From Candidatus Hydrogenedentota bacterium (GTDB lineage Bacteria > Hydrogenedentota > Hydrogenedentia > Hydrogenedentales > JAJRTN01): a stretch of 41,428 nt of DNA. A program made the position numbers and the translations under genes. The stretch covers positions 1-41,428 of the forward strand of contig JAJRTN010000036.1 in NCBI GenBank assembly GCA_024278275.1, given 5' to 3'. Of this stretch, positions 41,358-41,428 are shown in pieces. The notes under the pieces were generated by a model, which worked only from the letters and a program-made list of their open reading frames with translations, ran no database searches and was not told the DNA's origin. Each line of letters opens with the position of its first letter. Position 1 is the first letter of the stretch.

Positions 41358-41428
41358 CCGGGTTGTGTGTTATCCTGAAGCAGGAAAACCCGGAGGATGG
41401 CGTTATGTGCGGCGAAAACACCAAAGAA
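41358..41428 (+). CDS. Start of a gene running off the right edge, with RBS-covering hairpin
   Basis: ATG at 41405 follows GGAGG (41392-41396) by 8 nt and gives MCGENTKE before the window ends, so only the start is seen. CCGGGTT (41358-41364) can pair with AACCCGG (41387-41393), which partly covers the ribosome site. Coordinates include this leader; the coding part is 41405-41428. No identification is possible. Confidence 0.45.

Larger units (their letters stand above)
40490..41404. other. 915-bp intergenic region with repeats
   Basis: Between the divergent rpsF operon and the gene starting at 41405. It holds the rpsF promoter and leader, hairpin H' (about 40698-40715), element G copy 2 (40740-40810), A2/A1 (40863-40931), the GGTGGGCC palindrome twice (40955-40972, 41021-41038), block C (41071-41120) and the MITE-like element (41210-41343). 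No gene is seen on either strand. Confidence 0.7.

Noticed and set aside
40490-41404. tRNA or other structured RNA gene
   Set aside because: The stems found are palindromic repeats; no cloverleaf or T-loop sequence was seen here or in the other gaps.

Overview
The window is a GC-rich bacterial chromosome segment, probably from a metagenome-assembled genome. Its style suggests Candidatus Hydrogenedentota or a neighbour in the Planctomycetes-Verrucomicrobia-Lentisphaerae area. The signs are large secreted multidomain proteins (CotH/PKD/lamin-tail, protease/TIG/dockerin, Asp-box/choice-of-anchor-D with a long Gly-Glu linker), tandem 'ELLRVIQ'-type EF-hand-like modules, a URO-D family methyltransferase-like protein, and intergenic regions packed with short palindromic repeats. 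The taxonomic call is inference; there is no rRNA or tRNA here.

Layout. 1-114: C-terminal scrap of an ISKra4-type transposase. 522-8.4 kb: mostly minus-strand genes for a secreted CotH-kinase protein, a threonine-aldolase-like enzyme, an Arg-rich secreted protein, a metallophosphoesterase-fold protein that appears to have lost all its metal ligands, and a TolB-like propeller translationally coupled to it; yhbY is the one plus-strand gene. 8.5-11.7 kb: secreted trypsin-like protease with dockerin. 12.1-12.5 kb: small orphan gene behind a sigma-28-like promoter. 13.0-15.3 kb: secreted PHP-domain protein and a membrane-anchored SLBB/helix-hairpin-helix protein. 15.4-19.2 kb: plus-strand operon of a long coiled-coil protein ending in a GspE-N/MshEN domain, a 40-aa single-span membrane peptide and a polytopic membrane protein. 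19.4-20.0 kb: clpP with Asn at the catalytic Asp position. 20.0-21.0 kb: gene-free repeat region. 21.0-22.7 kb: polysaccharide deacetylase and GT2 glycosyltransferase. 22.8-26.9 kb: CocE-type hydrolase, URO-D protein and pdxB. 27.1-31.5 kb: giant secreted Asp-box protein. 31.6-35.1 kb: a small helical protein coupled to a 3D-domain lipoprotein, a lipoprotein esterase, and a lone terminase-large-subunit-like gene. 35.2-40.5 kb: dapA and the classic rpsF-ssb-rpsR-DUF2232-rplI-dnaB cluster with a good promoter. 40.5-41.4 kb: repeats, a MITE-like element and the start of one more gene.

The strongest candidates for new biology are: (i) the coiled-coil/MshEN + micro-membrane peptide + polytopic membrane protein operon facing an SLBB/ComEA-like gene; (ii) the degenerate phosphoesterase coupled to a propeller; (iii) an isolated but motif-complete terminase ATPase/nuclease; (iv) a family of intergenic hairpin modules, one of which shows compensatory changes between copies; (v) a sigma-28-like promoter driving an unrecognised small protein.

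Metabolic genes (pdxB for pyridoxal phosphate, dapA for lysine/cell wall, threonine aldolase) are housekeeping and do not form an obvious joint pathway here. All calls rest on reading the sequence; no database search was run.
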